Assembly: GCA_018857735.1 (NCBI GenBank)
Contig: JABMCL010003496.1
Coordinates: forward strand, 61,001 to 125,000
Direction of reading: 5' to 3'
Source of the DNA: Alviniconcha marisindica
Taxonomy: Eukaryota > Mollusca > Gastropoda > Provannidae
Length of the DNA stretch: 64,000 nucleotides
In this document: one piece after another, positions 1-12,169 of the stretch
Numbering within the stretch: the stretch's first letter is position 1
How the letters are laid out: the number at the start of each line of letters is the position of its first letter
The notes under the pieces: generated by a model
The model's database searches: none
Told to the model about the DNA's origin: nothing
What the model saw: the letters and a program-made list of their open reading frames with translations, nothing else
Translations under genes and position numbers: made by a program

Positions 1-365
1 GGGGGGTGCATGTATATGAGTGTAAACAGGTGGGGGGGGTGTGGTGACGTGGGGGGGGGGGGGGGAGTGTGTGCATGTATATGAGTGTAAACAGGTGGGG
101 GGTGGGGGTGCATGTAATGGTGTAAACAGGGGGGGGGGGGAGGGGGTGTGTGCTGTATATGAGTGTAAACAGTGGGGTGGGGGGGGTGGGGGGAGTGTTG
201 AAGAGTGTAAACAGGTGGGGGGGGGCTGTTGGTAGGGTGGGGTGGGTGGGGTGGGGGAGTGTGTGTGTATATGAGTGTAAACAGGGGGGGGGGGGGGTCC
301 TGTATATGAGTGTAAACAGGGGGGGGGGGGGGGGGGGGGAGTGTGTGCGTATATGAGTGTAAACA
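1..365. repeat. G-rich minisatellite with poly-G tracts
   Basis: About nine imperfect units of roughly 35-45 bp share the core TATATGAGTGTAAACAG, separated by runs of up to about 20 G. The array starts before the window edge. Short apparent ORFs across it (Gly/Val/Cys-rich) are artefacts of the repeat. The G tracts could form quadruplexes. Confidence 0.9.
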
Positions 366-3230
366 GGCTGGGGTCTGGAGGCTGTACAGGCTCTGGATGG
401 GAGGCTGAGGGGCAATGTCACCTTGGATGAACGAAAATTCAACTGTATGGTAAACTGGATGAGAGAACAAAAATTCAACCATATCATAAATGGTGTACTC
501 CCCTTAAATTATGCACAGATATGTTAGAAAAATAAGAAGAAGAAGAACACAAAACAAACAAAAAAGACTGATGCCATTTCTGCTTAATTTTTAGCAGTGG
601 CTACACGCTCTCCATTTTCAGGCTGATTTTGAATCTTTTATCAAAATTATTAAAAACAGCAAATTTCAGGCTGTAATTTAAACACCAACAGCATTAAGAC
701 CTGATCAGTTTTTCCCACATGTGTATGTGTTTGTGGGGAGTATTCACGGGGCACCACCTCTGCATGAATCCTGGGGTCATAGTGTTAAGAATTTATTTTT
801 TAATGATCCATTTGATCACCCCCCCCCCCCTTCCCCCAACTCAACGGTTATGCCAAACATGAAAACAATTGATCACAAAGTGATATAATAACTGAACGAA
901 GAAGCTGTCATCAAACAGAACATCTTACTGGTCAAAAACAGAAATGTTCTCATGTAGACCAATTTTCAAATCACGATTTCAAGGGTCTCTGGGGTGTGGG
1001 GGGCAACTTGCACCCCTGCTTTTCACATCATTCAACTTTTCCTTCTATATAATATGTCAGCAGCACTTGCTTTAATATTTTAAAGCATTTGTTTTATGGT
1101 CCCAGCTGTAGCTGGAAGCATCGGTTTCCAAGGCAACTCTGGGTATATTTTTCAAGGGGCAGAGTGGATCAAATGCAAGTTTTCCCAAGTACTTAAATAC
1201 CACCTTGGTCAAACAAAATTACAAACTGCCCAGCAGAGCATGTACCTCAATTTTACAATACAATCAGGGAAGGACACTTAATGACCCATTCTCAAGTTAT
1301 CCCTTTTCTTATTTCAACCACCAGATTTAATTTACACAATCAACACCCGCCACACAACTGACACATGTATTTGATTTTAATGGTGATCCTGTATCATAAC
1401 CAAGCCAACTTCCATTGAAACAAGCCAAGGTGTTTCTTTAACCTTTTAGTTTCCACCATTGTTTTTATAAGTAATTCTCTGTCCATTGCCTAGTGGAAGT
1501 GGATGCAGACTCTTAAAAAAGAAAAGAAAAAAAAAGAAAAAAGGAAAGGCATTCATCTTGTTCCATTAAAAAGCTTACACTTTTTTCTCTCTCTCTAGAA
1601 CACTGGCAGTGATCTCATCATATGAATTTGTATGGTTCATTTGTTGTTGTTTTTAGCCTTTTGCCTGCTAAGTTGTAATTTTGGTATTCTTGTCACTGCT
1701 GTGTTACTGTCCTGGTTTGTTTTGATCTGTTACTTTAGTGCAGAATAATCTATGTTCCCAATGAGTGTCCTGGAAGATTTTTAGAGTTCAGTGTTCCTGA
1801 ACATCAGCTGGCAAGTTATTCCAATTGTTTATAACTCAGTAACTCTGTTTATAACTCTTTGTTGCAGATCGTCTTTAAAATAGTTTGAAACTATGATTAA
1901 CAAATTCATACAGATCATTACACATGTGGACATAAATAATAAGGCATCCCCTTGCATTTGCACTTTGAAGGAACTCCCATTCTCAAAATGGGTTTTGTTC
2001 AATGGGTAGAAAATCAACTTTAAAAATGTCAAATTACAGGTTGTTTTAATACCTTTCCAATTGTTATATATCACATTTAGATTTTTTTAGGATTTTTTTT
2101 AAAATAGTGAAATTGTACCATCCAACACATGAGAACTGTGCACAGATTGCCCCAGGCCAAACAACAAAGGCATCATTAGTATGTGTCTGGCCATCTGTAA
2201 TACTTAATGGTCTTATCTATGTACATTCATGCTATAAAGAATAAGTGAATCCATGCAAACTGTCTGTCACAGATCCAACTTAAAAATTTGACATAAAATC
2301 AACCAGGCTGTTTATAACCAGGCATTTTTTCCTAAAAATCCTCAGTTTCAAAGTTTTATTTTCTCTTCTACCTACTGGATGGAACCCGTTTTGAGAAGGC
2401 CCAGTTCCTTAAATGCTACCCAAGTGCAGGTGAACTTCGATACAACACTACTACTCAATATAACACTGTCTGCCTTTGAACACAATCACAGCACAGCCCC
2501 ACTCATTCTTTCACACATGTATACATGCAGCAGCATTTTGCTCAGGGTTTTGTGTTTTTTTCTGTTTGCTTCTTGGATTCCTCTGCTTCAGGTCACAGGC
2601 TACCCATTAGCATCAGGCCAAAGTTCTCCATCACAAGCCTGTTCCCCTGACCATTTGGGTAGCTGTACTCCATCTTCAAGGATACCAATTTACAGCTGGA
2701 TGGATGAAAGCCAGAGGTCTTGCAGGATTTTGCCCCAAATTCTTACAGCTGATGGGGCTGAAAGGAAAGGCAGGGTCAGAAGCACTTTGGACCCACAGGA
2801 TGACATCACTCCTACTTCTACCACAAAATGAAATGGGAAACACTGGAATCGGAAACACTGGAATCAAGGCAGGTCACCCTTGGAATAATCCTCTGCTCCA
2901 TGCCCCAACAGAATCAGATCAAGCAACTCCCTGAAATTCTGACAGTCTCTAGCAAGAACAAAATGTGTTAATATTCCTTTTTTTACCCAGGGCCATCCAA
3001 AGCTAGAGTTGTCAAAAACATCAGCAGCAGGAACTCCCACTCGGCATCATTCAAGCAGGCACCCAACAAAACCCTCTTTCCGGTCCAGGGTTTTTTGTTG
3101 TTGGTTTTTTAACTAAAGAAGGGCAAACAGTGGCTACAGAGAGCTCTATGCTAGCTAGGCTTTTATTCTGGCTGGATTGGCTGGATTTTTTTTTTTTTTT
3201 TTTAGAAGACTAAGATCTACCCTTTGCTTG
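366..3230. other. Non-coding stretch downstream of CCDC25
   Basis: I see no supported gene here. The stretch is AT-rich, with short C, T and A runs (for example a T tract near 3188-3203). An open frame at 2379-2831 shows no recognisable domain. TTTATT at 2355-2360 and 3162-3167 would read AATAAA on the minus strand and could be distal poly(A) signals for CCDC25, but this is weak. Confidence 0.5.
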
Positions 3231-3237
3231 CAGGTGG

Positions 3238-3270
3238 CTGACTGGGTGCAAAACATCAAGTTACTTACTG
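3238..3270 (+). mobile_element. SINE-like 3' tail fragment
   Basis: The sequence GACTGGGTGCAAAACATCAA followed by GTTACTTACT matches the tails at 8411-8500 and 60222-60275. All share the pattern tgactgg-g-aaaacac-aa-ttacttac. Recurrence at unlinked sites with a short tandem ACTT/ACTC end suggests the 3' end of a SINE family. No tRNA-like head was seen. Confidence 0.5.
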
Positions 3271-3274
3271 CAGT

Positions 3275-4665
3275 GTGAGGTCAGCCCACCACTGAACAAA
3301 AGAGGACAACACTCCCATACTACTCACTGCCTGCAGTGAGGGTCAGACACCAGCTGTCAGTACAAGCACTAGTATCTTCCAGCAGAGAACAACAACTCTC
3401 CCTTAGCTACCCTGTCTGGAGTGTGGTGCCACCCCACTGCCAAGGCAGAGGACAATGGCACTCCTGAATCTACCCTCTGCCCACAGTGTGGGTCAGACTC
3501 ACTTCCAGCATGGTACATCCAAGCACATGACAATTACACACTGAAGGTCAAATCCCCTGCCAGCACTGGGATCTCAAAGCAGAGGATGACAACACTGCTG
3601 TGCCTACCTTCTTCCTGGACCATGGGGTCAGCCCACTTCTGAAGCACAGGATAACAGTTACACTCCTGTAACCACTCTTCGTCTGATGTGTGGGGTCAAG
3701 CCACTTCTGAAGCACAGAATAACAGCTAACACTCCTGTAACCACTCTCTGCCTTATGTGTGGGGTCAACCCACTTCTGAGGGAGAGGATGACAGCACTCC
3801 TCTGCCCAGAGTGTGGGTCAGACCCCTGTCAGTCCATGAACTGGTATGTACAAGAGGATGACATCACTCTTGTACCTACCCTGTCTAAAGTGTAAGGGGA
3901 AACCCATTGCTGAAGCAGAGGAATGACAACACATTCCTGCATTTTCCCCAGTGCAGGTCAGACCACACTGCCAGCACTGGTACCTCCAAGCATGGGATGA
4001 CACAAAATTTACATTCCTGTGTCTACCCATTGCCAGACAAGTGTGCTCAATCCACTTATGAAGCAGGAGATACCAACACCCCTGTACCTACCTTTTGCCT
4101 GGAGTGTGGGTCAGACCCACTGTCAGTCCATGTGCAAGCCGAGAATGAAAAACACTTCTGTATCTACCCTGTCTTGAGTGGTGTCAACCGATCGTTGAAG
4201 CAGAGGATGATGACACTCCTTGTGTCTACCCTCTGCCCATGGTGTGTGTCAGACTCACTTCCTGCACTGGTACCGCCAAGCTAAGGATGACAATAAGCTT
4301 CTCAGATCAACCCTCTGCCTGGAGTGTGGGGTCATCCCACCTCTGAAACAGAGGATAACAACACTCCTGCATCTACTCTGTATGGAGTGTGGGGTCATCC
4401 CACCTCTGAAACAGAGGATGAATTACTCATGTATCTACCTTCTACCTGGAGCTGGGTCAGACCAACTCAGTCCTTGAACTGGTCAGTCCAAAGAGAGGCT
4501 GACAACACTCCTGTATGCACCAACCCTGTCTAAAGTGTGGGGTCAGCCCATCACTGAAGCAGAGGATGACAACCCTCTGCCAAGAGTGTGGGTCAGATCC
4601 AATGCCAGCATCAGGTTCTCCAAGCAGAGGACTACACCACTCCTGTCACTGGCAAAATCAGAGGA
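3275..4665. repeat. Two-unit tandem array, about 1.4 kb
   Basis: Two related units alternate imperfectly. Unit A (about 65 bp) carries GTGTGGGGTCAACCCACTTC. Unit B (about 75-80 bp) carries GTGTGGGTCAGACCCACT and CTGGTACCTCCAAGCAGAGG. Both end in GATGACAACACTCCTG followed by a CTACCCTCTGCC-like spacer. There are about 18-20 units in total. Frames through it give repeated CxxC motifs, but they are broken by stops and frameshifts, so it is not read as a zinc-finger gene. It lies about 0.4 kb downstream of the CCDC25 stop. Confidence 0.85.
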
Positions 4666-5027
4666 CAGCTCTATTTAATGGTGTTGACTAAACTGTGTCA
4701 AAAGGTTTCACTAACTGCTACATCCGATCAGTTCACAGCAAAATGCAGGTTAAGTACAGCTTTCAAGGGGTAGCCCCTTTACAACACCATTCATGCAATG
4801 TTCTGGTGTACTGAGATTCACCTGCACCTGTTGTAGCATGGAGGGGAATGATCACACAGGAGTGCAGCTGACAGCAAGATGTCCAATATCCCTTCACAAG
4901 CAATGCAAAACTGTCACCGGCAAACACTCTTCATTTTTTCCCTGTCACCGAGTCACACGGTATACAAAGACATGTCTGTCAGCCAACAGCACTACTGTAG
5001 ACCCTTTCACATCATCACTTGGCACAT
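4666..5027 (-). other. Probable CCDC25 3'UTR
   Basis: This lies directly 3' of the CCDC25 stop codon (TGA, complement of 5028-5030). No poly(A) signal is clear within it, so the transcript end is unknown and may extend into the tandem array to its left. Confidence 0.4.
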
Positions 5028-7972
5028 TCACATGAAGTCGTCCGAATCGCTGCCAGCATCCTGAAAAGACACACAGTGAGAAGTAAGCTTCCGAGAGCAG
5101 TAAACTTTAAAGACAAGCACATACAGCATGGGTTCATGTGAAGTGCTGAACCTGGTCCTGAAGGTTTTCAACCAGCTTTTCAAACCTCACCAAAAGTGAA
5201 GCCTGCCTTACTACCTTTCATGCTACAATTAGTTCAGATACTAGATGCACAGGAATTTTGTCCTCCAGAGTTTCTTGCACACACACACCCACAAACACAG
5301 GGGGGTGGGAGGAACAACTTGGAGTGCATGTGAACATTATCAATCATAAAAAAAGCATAGGCTAGTGAACTGAGATTTTGAACTTTTGCTGTGGCTTTGA
5401 CCTTGAAGATAGCAATCCAAACTGTTCGATCAGCACTCCAGCTCACACCAAAGCACCAGCACAGCAAGTACATACTGCAACAGCTTTATCAGCACAGAAC
5501 CTACATAGGACAGTCATTTTTTGAGGATCTGACCTCCTATTATGACCTTGACCTTAGCTAGCAATCCAAACATTTTTCATTAATTACACTCCAGTACATG
5601 ACCACACTTGAAAGAAAAAAGGGATCACCAGTACAGAAGATAAAGTATGGGAAAAGTGTGGCGGAAACACAATGCAATGGTGATGATTCACAGAAGTAAA
5701 ATGCAAGTTTCACACACACACACTGTTATGGGATAATGAGTAGTGCACACTATATCTAGCAGACAGATCTACCAAGAGAAAACCAAACAGAGAAGGCAAG
5801 AAATGACAGGAGAAAGCCTGTCAAAGGGCTTGCACTCACTAGATTCGAGGTCATCTTTTCAGCTTTCATCAATGAAGCATACGACCTGAAAAGCAAAAAT
5901 ACCAAAACTAACACTTTGTACATGCCTGAAAACAACAACAAAAAAAGACCTGCAGTTTATCCTAAACCTACTTGAGTAATTATGCCGATTTGTTCTTTAA
6001 CATTATTCCAGCCAAACTGCCTCCTTCCTGAAAAGCACACTTCCAAGTTAGATTATTAATGCGTCACTAAACTCTGAGTAATAGACTTGATTAGCCAATC
6101 AGCATGTGCAGATGAGACACATCAGTCTTTTGACTGCCATTTCCTCCAACAGTTCTGAATTATTTTGGTAAGCTCTCACTCACTAGAGAGGCCAAGTTGA
6201 TTGTACATGAGCAAGAGAAAAATGTTCCGATTAATCTTTCAAACACATGGGTGCTGCCATACTTTCGTTGGACCTCACAACAGTGAAAAAAATTAACAAG
6301 AAACAACGACATTTGACGTAGCTTAAGGCATTGTGCTTTTCAATCCCAAAAACAACACTATCCAAACTGCATTCAAGCAATGGGGACTGTACTGTTCATG
6401 AATCAATATCTGTGATTCTCAAAACTATTCAGCTGGTGCACGAATTTGCAGGAAACATTTCTGTATAAGCAGCAGATTCTTCAAGTTCATTTGTGAGTTA
6501 AAAGTTTTGTGTTTAAAAGGAGTTTACCCCACCCCTCCCCTCTGTTGCCAAGCAACAAAAGATGTTCTACCTCTGTTCTGCTCGTTCTTGCTTTAGCTTT
6601 TCCTCTTCTTTTTCTTTCCTTTTCATCTCCTGCTGCTTTTTTCTCAGGTCTTCTCGTTCACTGCGGTCCCGGGCTTCACGCTCAGCTCTGAGATCTACGT
6701 TCACGCGCTCCTCTTTCGTCTTGTTGAGGCGATTGACTACTTCATTCAGCCGTCGTTCTACGTGCACCTTTCTCACCTGCACCGGAACACAGGGAAACAG
6801 TGCTCACCATAAAATTCCACTGACTGAGTGGAAACATTACAGAAGAATCTTCAACAAAAATCACACTTCACCCCTCAAAGAGCCAAGCAACACCACCCCT
6901 TCAAAAAATCTCAACACACACACACATACAAACCAAACAAACTAAAAAAACAAAAAATATATCAAAACCACATAGAGCAAGTTGTGTACCCTACTTCATA
7001 CGTCTGTGATATTTCAAACAAAGTAATGTGAAAAAGCCAGCAACAAAGTGGCTTAAGTGCAGCAGGCTAATAACACATGAGGGCAAGTTACTCAAGCCTC
7101 TTCATTGATTTAACACAGTAAGAGACAAGAACTGAGGCAGCAAAGCACTGTTCACCTCTTTGTCTTTGTGGAAGCCAACCTGGCCGACATCCATGCTTGG
7201 GGTTTTCTTCAGGTTAGACCACATGGTATAGACCACATCAACATTGTTCATTTTGTTACCTGCACACAAAATCATCACCATCAACTACAGCAGCAGCACC
7301 AACAGTGCATCAACATTGGGTACATAAAGAAAAAAAAAAAAAAAGGCATTTCTATAATGCAAGAAAGAAGGCATTTCCATAACACCCATTTTTATAACAT
7401 GCAAAAATACACTAGCATCATCATCATCATTATCATCATCACAAGGAGAGACAGTAATGACAGCCAATCCACTTGCAAACTCATTATTTGGGGGCGCGGG
7501 GGTGGGGGGCACATGGTGGCTTTTCTTTCTTCCTTGTATGTCAGAACGATGTGCAAGGTTTGACGACTCATTCCCCACCTGTGCATTTTTTCCAAAGTGG
7601 AAATCAGCTTGTGCATACCAGTTTGACTCTTTTGGGCCATGGAACAGTCCACAGTGACTCAGTGAGCTGGTAAAACTGTCAATGAGTGCTCCCTGATAAG
7701 ATGTGTGAGAGCTTGTTTCTCTGGTGGGATCCTACACAATGTCTGAACAGCATAGTCAGCCTTCTCTGACTTCACTGGGTCAGGGATGTTGACATTATAT
7801 GCATGTTTTACAGTAACCTGCCATCTGCACTTTTGGCAGAGTGGCCAGGGTTTATTATGTTGAGTCTGGTACTTTACAACTGAGCTATATCCCTGCCCTG
7901 TACAGACACAGCACACACACCAACACACAAAAATGCAATATGCAGACACACACACTCACATAGCAATGCAAC

Positions 7973-8003
<31 letters not shown>

Positions 8004-8006
8004 CAC

Positions 8007-8048
<42 letters not shown>

Positions 8049-11000
8049 CAACACAGGCAGACAGAAAAACACACACACTCTCTCTCTCTTGCTCTTTCTT
8101 ACAAACATGCATGTGTACATCCAAAAGTGCAGACAAGCACACACACCTTGTATACTATTTGCCTTAACAAGTTGAGCACAGTCATCTATCACTGCCTGTG
8201 GAATGTCGTCGATTGTGTCACCCTGTTGAAACGAAAAAAGAAAAGAAAAAATAAGCCACCACGGGCAAGTAATTAATGTAGCAGAAAATAAGGCACAAGA
8301 TACACAAACAGTTACAACCCAATGGCAGTTTTTTTTCTTTCTCATCACACATTTTCAGATCAGTTTATAATTTTATCAGATCACGCTTTTGCCTTGATGA
8401 TAAAATCGTACTGGTTAACTGGGCATAAAACACCAAGTTACTTTTGCCTTGATATAGTCGTACTGGTTGACTGGGCATAAAACACCAAGTTACTTACTTA
8501 AACACTTGGAATATCAATGATTAAGGGGGAACCAAGCCAAAGACACAAACTGAAGATTGGGGGGTGGGGGGTCATTTACTAATGATGGCCATCTGCATGC
8601 TTTATTCTAGCTGCTCTAGCAATATGTACACACAAGAAGCACTGGTACCTTTTCTTGCTTTGAATCTAAGCTCCTCAGAGCACAGCCATGTTGGTTTGCT
8701 CTCCACCAATGAAGAGCAGAAAAAGTTGGCTTGTGATGCAGTCAATACATTTATCACATACTTCAGCCTTGCTCATCATGTTGCTGACACAGACTGCTGG
8801 ATACAAAACGGCCCCCTTTCTGGTTCTGTTTTTGCAACTTTCAACTTACTCAAGTATGAATTTTAACAAACTGGACAAGAAATTGAGTGAAAAACTGCTG
8901 CATATGCATTTTCTATTCCATTCCTACTGATAGGGTCTGCAGCGCTTCTTCGTTTTAGTTCCCCTTTAACTTAGTGAACAACAGCCATGTATTAACTATT
9001 AATTATTATACATATAATATACCAAGAGTAAAACAGAGGAGAGAAAGTTTCCAAGTCTACCAAGTGTTACTCACACCATGTAACCTGAGGTACACATGAG
9101 CTGATGAAACTTTGTCCACATGAAACCTGAAACAGTAAAAAAGCAGTTGGGATTACTATTTACTAACCACCAAATCAGTCATGAATAGGCATGTGCGAGT
9201 GTGTTTTATATTATTTACAAGCACACATGTATATATATATATGGTTAATACCTTTTGATTCAAAACAACGAGGACTGTACTTACCACACATCTTCTGGCC
9301 ATCCCCAACGAATCAATTCTTCATCTGTAATTAATGTAAGAGCAAAGATATTAAAGCAAACAGATAGAGATTTGAAAGTTTTCACATATAAACTTACAAG
9401 TTACAACTTACATACATAATCTTTATTGTCTATGAATAACATAGAAATTTGCCTTACGACTGCAACAACAATAACAAAAGTAAGAATTAGAATTCACATA
9501 ATTTATATCATACCATAGTCAAATAAACTGCCCATTTTAACAACCAGCCTGTAAAAAAATCAATAAAAAAAAAAACCCAATCTTAACTTGTTCAAGAAAA
9601 GTATTTGCTTTGTTAGGTTGGTTGGATTTTTTCTGTTTTCTTCAGATCATTTCTCCTTGTGTCTACTTTTCAATCAGCTTCTAAAGATATGTTGACAAAC
9701 TGTTGACAGTTTCTAAAACTAGTTAAAGTTCATCCTATCAGCTGCTTTTTCTCGACTTTACCTGCTTTTGTTGACTAAGTTTAAGCAGAGGCCAACTGAG
9801 TAAAAGTTCATTCAGTTAATGTATGTATTTCCTTAATTCTTAATCTTATGCCCTATTGCTGTTTCAATGTTTGAAATTTATGCATTCCATAATAACAAAC
9901 ATAAACTGGAATTTTTGATACTTACTTTCATGTTTATCAATGCCCATGTAAATGGTATATGAAGGAGACACCACTAGAAATGAAAGAAAAAGGTTGGGAT
10001 GCATTAATTCAAAAATGTATAATAATAATGGTATTTAATTATAAAGCGCCAACCCTAGGAGCTTTACACTTAAAAAATTACAGTTAAAAACAACATCCAT
10101 TCCATATATTATATTATATCTATACATGTAAAGGCTACATCATTGACATTTGAAATGGCTACATCATTTCACGACATTTGATACATCATCATATAAAGGC
10201 TACATCATTTTAAATGCTCACACACACTTATGCATGCAGTGTCGGGGAGAGGGGTGACATACTGACAAACAAAGAAAAGTGAAGTTCTTTTTCTTATCCT
10301 CCCCTATCCATCTCATCTCCTGTGATGAATCTGGCAGCTAAGTGTTTCACTTGCTTGATCTAGTCTGCATCCTTGTTTTAGGTGAGGGTCAAATGATGGC
10401 ACCATACTCCAGGATAGAGCAGATCAGGGCCAGGTAGGCATTGCATAAATCACAAGGTGAGGGGCAGAAGTGCAGGTTCCTATACAATAATACATGTATA
10501 GGAAGACAAGTATGCTGTTTGTTCATTTTATGATACCTGCTATGTATGGGCCCTATTTCAGATCATTTGACAGTAGAATTCCGAAGTGGGGGTTGGATAG
10601 TACATGTTCTAGTTGGGTGCCACAGATGGAGTAGATGAAGTTGGAGGAGGGCTGGATACTGAGGATGTACTCATGTAGCAAAGTTTCTTAGGGTTGAAGC
10701 TCATACTGTTATAGTTATACCCCAGTCAGTGGCTCAGGTCTGTCAAGCTTCAGGTCTTCTTGAAGCTGTAGGTAGTTCTGGAAGAAGTTTATTTTATGGT
10801 ACAGGATGCAGTCGTCAGCAGTGAGATGCACTGTGGACTTTACTCTGTCGGGGAGGTTATCTCTAAATGATACATTATGGCATCTATAGGAAAAGGAGTG
10901 GACTGAGGACTGTGTTGGGGGGATGCCGGAGTCAACATGGTTTCGCCTGATGAGGACCCATTGATCACAATTCTCAGATGATCTTCTGTTTCATCAAAAA

Positions 11001-11734
11001 GATGGTCAGCCAGGTATGCAGGGGGCCTCAGATTCCATACTTGCACTTGCAGAGTTTGTGAAGCAGGCTTTGGTGGGGGACAGAATCAAACGCTTTCAAA
11101 AAATCCAGGATGGCAACACCTGTTTCACATTGTAAAAAGAGTGGCCATGTGTTGATCTTGATCTTAATCTTGATAGTTACGTCAACTTGGGCCATGTCCT
11201 GGCATAAATGTCAACAGAAAAACAGGGTGAGCACTTAATCAATGTTGAGTCGAGATGATTCGTGTTGTGGTGAGGAGCTGTGTCTCACAGGAATAGCCGG
11301 CTTGGAATCTATGGTTGAGGGTGGTGAGGGTGCGGGTTTTCTTTAAGTGGATTAAAGTTAAACGGTTATAAACAATATGGCAGATAATGTGTCCAAGAAT
11401 TGTGATTACTTCTTTAAGTTTATACTATAGTAATTAGTATTATACATACAAGTATAATTTCACAATGAAGACATAATGGGTTGTAATGCGATGAAATAAA
11501 ATAAAATAAAATGATACAATCAAGAGCTTATTCCTGGTTATACCCGAATTCACCGTAGGACTAGGAGAAAAATCCTTGGCACAGTATACATTTCTGGTCT
11601 CCTGATGTGACTGATCAGCTAATGGTAAACATTACTGAGATACTTCACGTAATATGTTCTCCATTGAAAATGGCACGTTCACTACTGTAAGGGTATACTT
11701 TAAACGTACCAGTACTTGTGAAGTAGAAAACCAT
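5028..11734 (-). CDS. CCDC25: Coiled-coil domain-containing protein 25 (NFACT-R family), complete
   Basis: Nine coding exons on the minus strand: 11734-11710, 9973-9926, 9324-9285, 9126-9075, 8222-8147, 7259-7156, 6776-6571, 5885-5840 and 5060-5028. Splice sites are GT-AG, all phases agree, and the total of 630 nt gives 209 aa (human about 208). The start MVFYFTS is the family's N-terminus. An NFACT-R/DUF814-type domain occupies about residues 1-115, with recognisable blocks [38 protein letters not shown] and [16 protein letters not shown] charged Lys/Glu-rich coiled coil follows (about 120-185). The protein ends in an acidic tail, SDSDDFM, as in vertebrates. The domain is shared with NEMF/Rqc2-type ribosome quality-control factors. 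Human CCDC25 is also reported as a membrane receptor for extracellular-trap DNA; that role is unproven here. Intron 1 holds a fossil retrotransposon. The gene is head to head with the XKR gene. Confidence 0.95.
5398..5551. promoter_or_regulatory. Two TGACCTTGA nuclear-receptor-type half-sites
   Basis: TGACCTTGA occurs at 5398-5406 and 5543-5551, in the last intron of CCDC25. Its reverse complement TCAAGGTCA is the extended half-site bound by ERR/SF-1-type nuclear receptors. Similar sites occur in raver intron 7. No functional evidence is visible in the sequence, and the motif may simply ride on repeat DNA. Confidence 0.2.
7800..7870 (+). mobile_element. Fragment of an interspersed repeat
   Basis: The segment with GTAACCTGCCATCTGCACTT and TTTGGCAGAGTGGCCAGGG is about 80% identical by eye to 62550-62610. 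Two diverged copies in introns of unrelated genes indicate a dispersed element. No coding capacity is seen. Confidence 0.5.
7905..8092. repeat. Compound (ACAG)n / (CA)n / (CT)n microsatellite
   Basis: Pure ACAG units near 7973-8001 run into a CA tract to about 8046, then a short CT tract. It lies in the CCDC25 intron between the exons at 8147-8222 and 7156-7259, about 55 bp from the splice donor at 8145-8146. Cys/Val-rich frames here are artefacts. Confidence 0.9.
8390..8500 (+). repeat. Tandem duplication of a SINE-like tail
   Basis: Two adjacent copies of about 50 bp each contain TTTTGCCTTGAT, then TCGTACTGGTT(A/G)ACTGGGC, ATAAAACACCAAGTTACTT. They match the tails at 3238 and 60222, which marks them as part of the same dispersed family, duplicated in place. 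Confidence 0.65.
10021..10060 (+). mobile_element. Interspersed-repeat start (TATTTAATTATAAAGCGCC type)
   Basis: TAATGGTATTTAATTATAAA followed by GCGCC resembles the 'tataaagcgc' starts near 23931 and 61083 in this window and at 62295. It likely marks the edge of a short interspersed element. The boundaries are unclear. Confidence 0.35.
10250..11130 (-). mobile_element. Decayed non-LTR retrotransposon, reverse-transcriptase fragment
   Basis: On the minus strand, three frames together give diagnostic reverse-transcriptase blocks: [20 protein letters not shown] near 11050-11110, [17 protein letters not shown] near 10910-10975, and [14 protein letters not shown] near 10790-10835. The last is a diverged F/YADD catalytic core. 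Stops and frameshifts separate the blocks, so it is inactive. The style resembles CR1/L2/Jockey-type elements; I cannot place it more exactly. It sits in CCDC25 intron 1, in the same orientation as the gene. Confidence 0.85.
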
Positions 11735-12169
11735 TCTGTAGTTTTCTCTCCGTTGACTACCTGTCACGCCGAACAGCTAGAAAAAAAGCAACAGTTGAGC
11801 TTTTCATACTCTCATCCTAAAGAGTTATAATTCTAGGGAGTTCCTAGTATGCACAATCAATGTTGAAGGACCGTGTGTGGGTGGAGAACAAAGTGCAAAA
11901 ACTATTGATAGAATTAGAAATGGAAATTCTTGGATGATTATGTATATGATGCATAATGGCTTCAAACACAATGACATAAATGTGTATGTAAATATATTTA
12001 ATATATACTCCCCGGAAAAGCAAAATGGTTACTAATCTAGCAGAAGACGAACTTGCACAGAGCTCTATAATACTAGGCTTGATGCAATAATTGTTTGGAT
12101 GTATTTATGGTTTGTTTGGAATGATATATAAGCGACTTTGGTACCGCGACGTTTTGCGTTTGGATAAAT
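11735..12169. promoter_or_regulatory. Head-to-head intergenic region, probable bidirectional promoter
   Basis: Only 435 bp separate the CCDC25 ATG (complement of 11732-11734) from the XKR ATG at 12170. Both 5'UTRs and both core promoters should lie here or just beyond. No convincing TATA box was seen. The CCDC25-proximal part carries CGCC/CGG sequence near 11760-11775. The middle is AT-rich, with an ATATATTTAATATATA-like stretch near 11990-12008. Confidence 0.6.

Noticed and set aside
2379..2831. 150-codon open frame
   Set aside because: No domain, no splice context and no codon pattern. The composition looks like translated non-coding repeat DNA.
3421..4533. Repeated CxxC-containing frames resembling a zinc-finger gene
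   Set aside because: They follow the tandem DNA units, are broken by stops and frame changes, and lack the His partners and linkers of real fingers.
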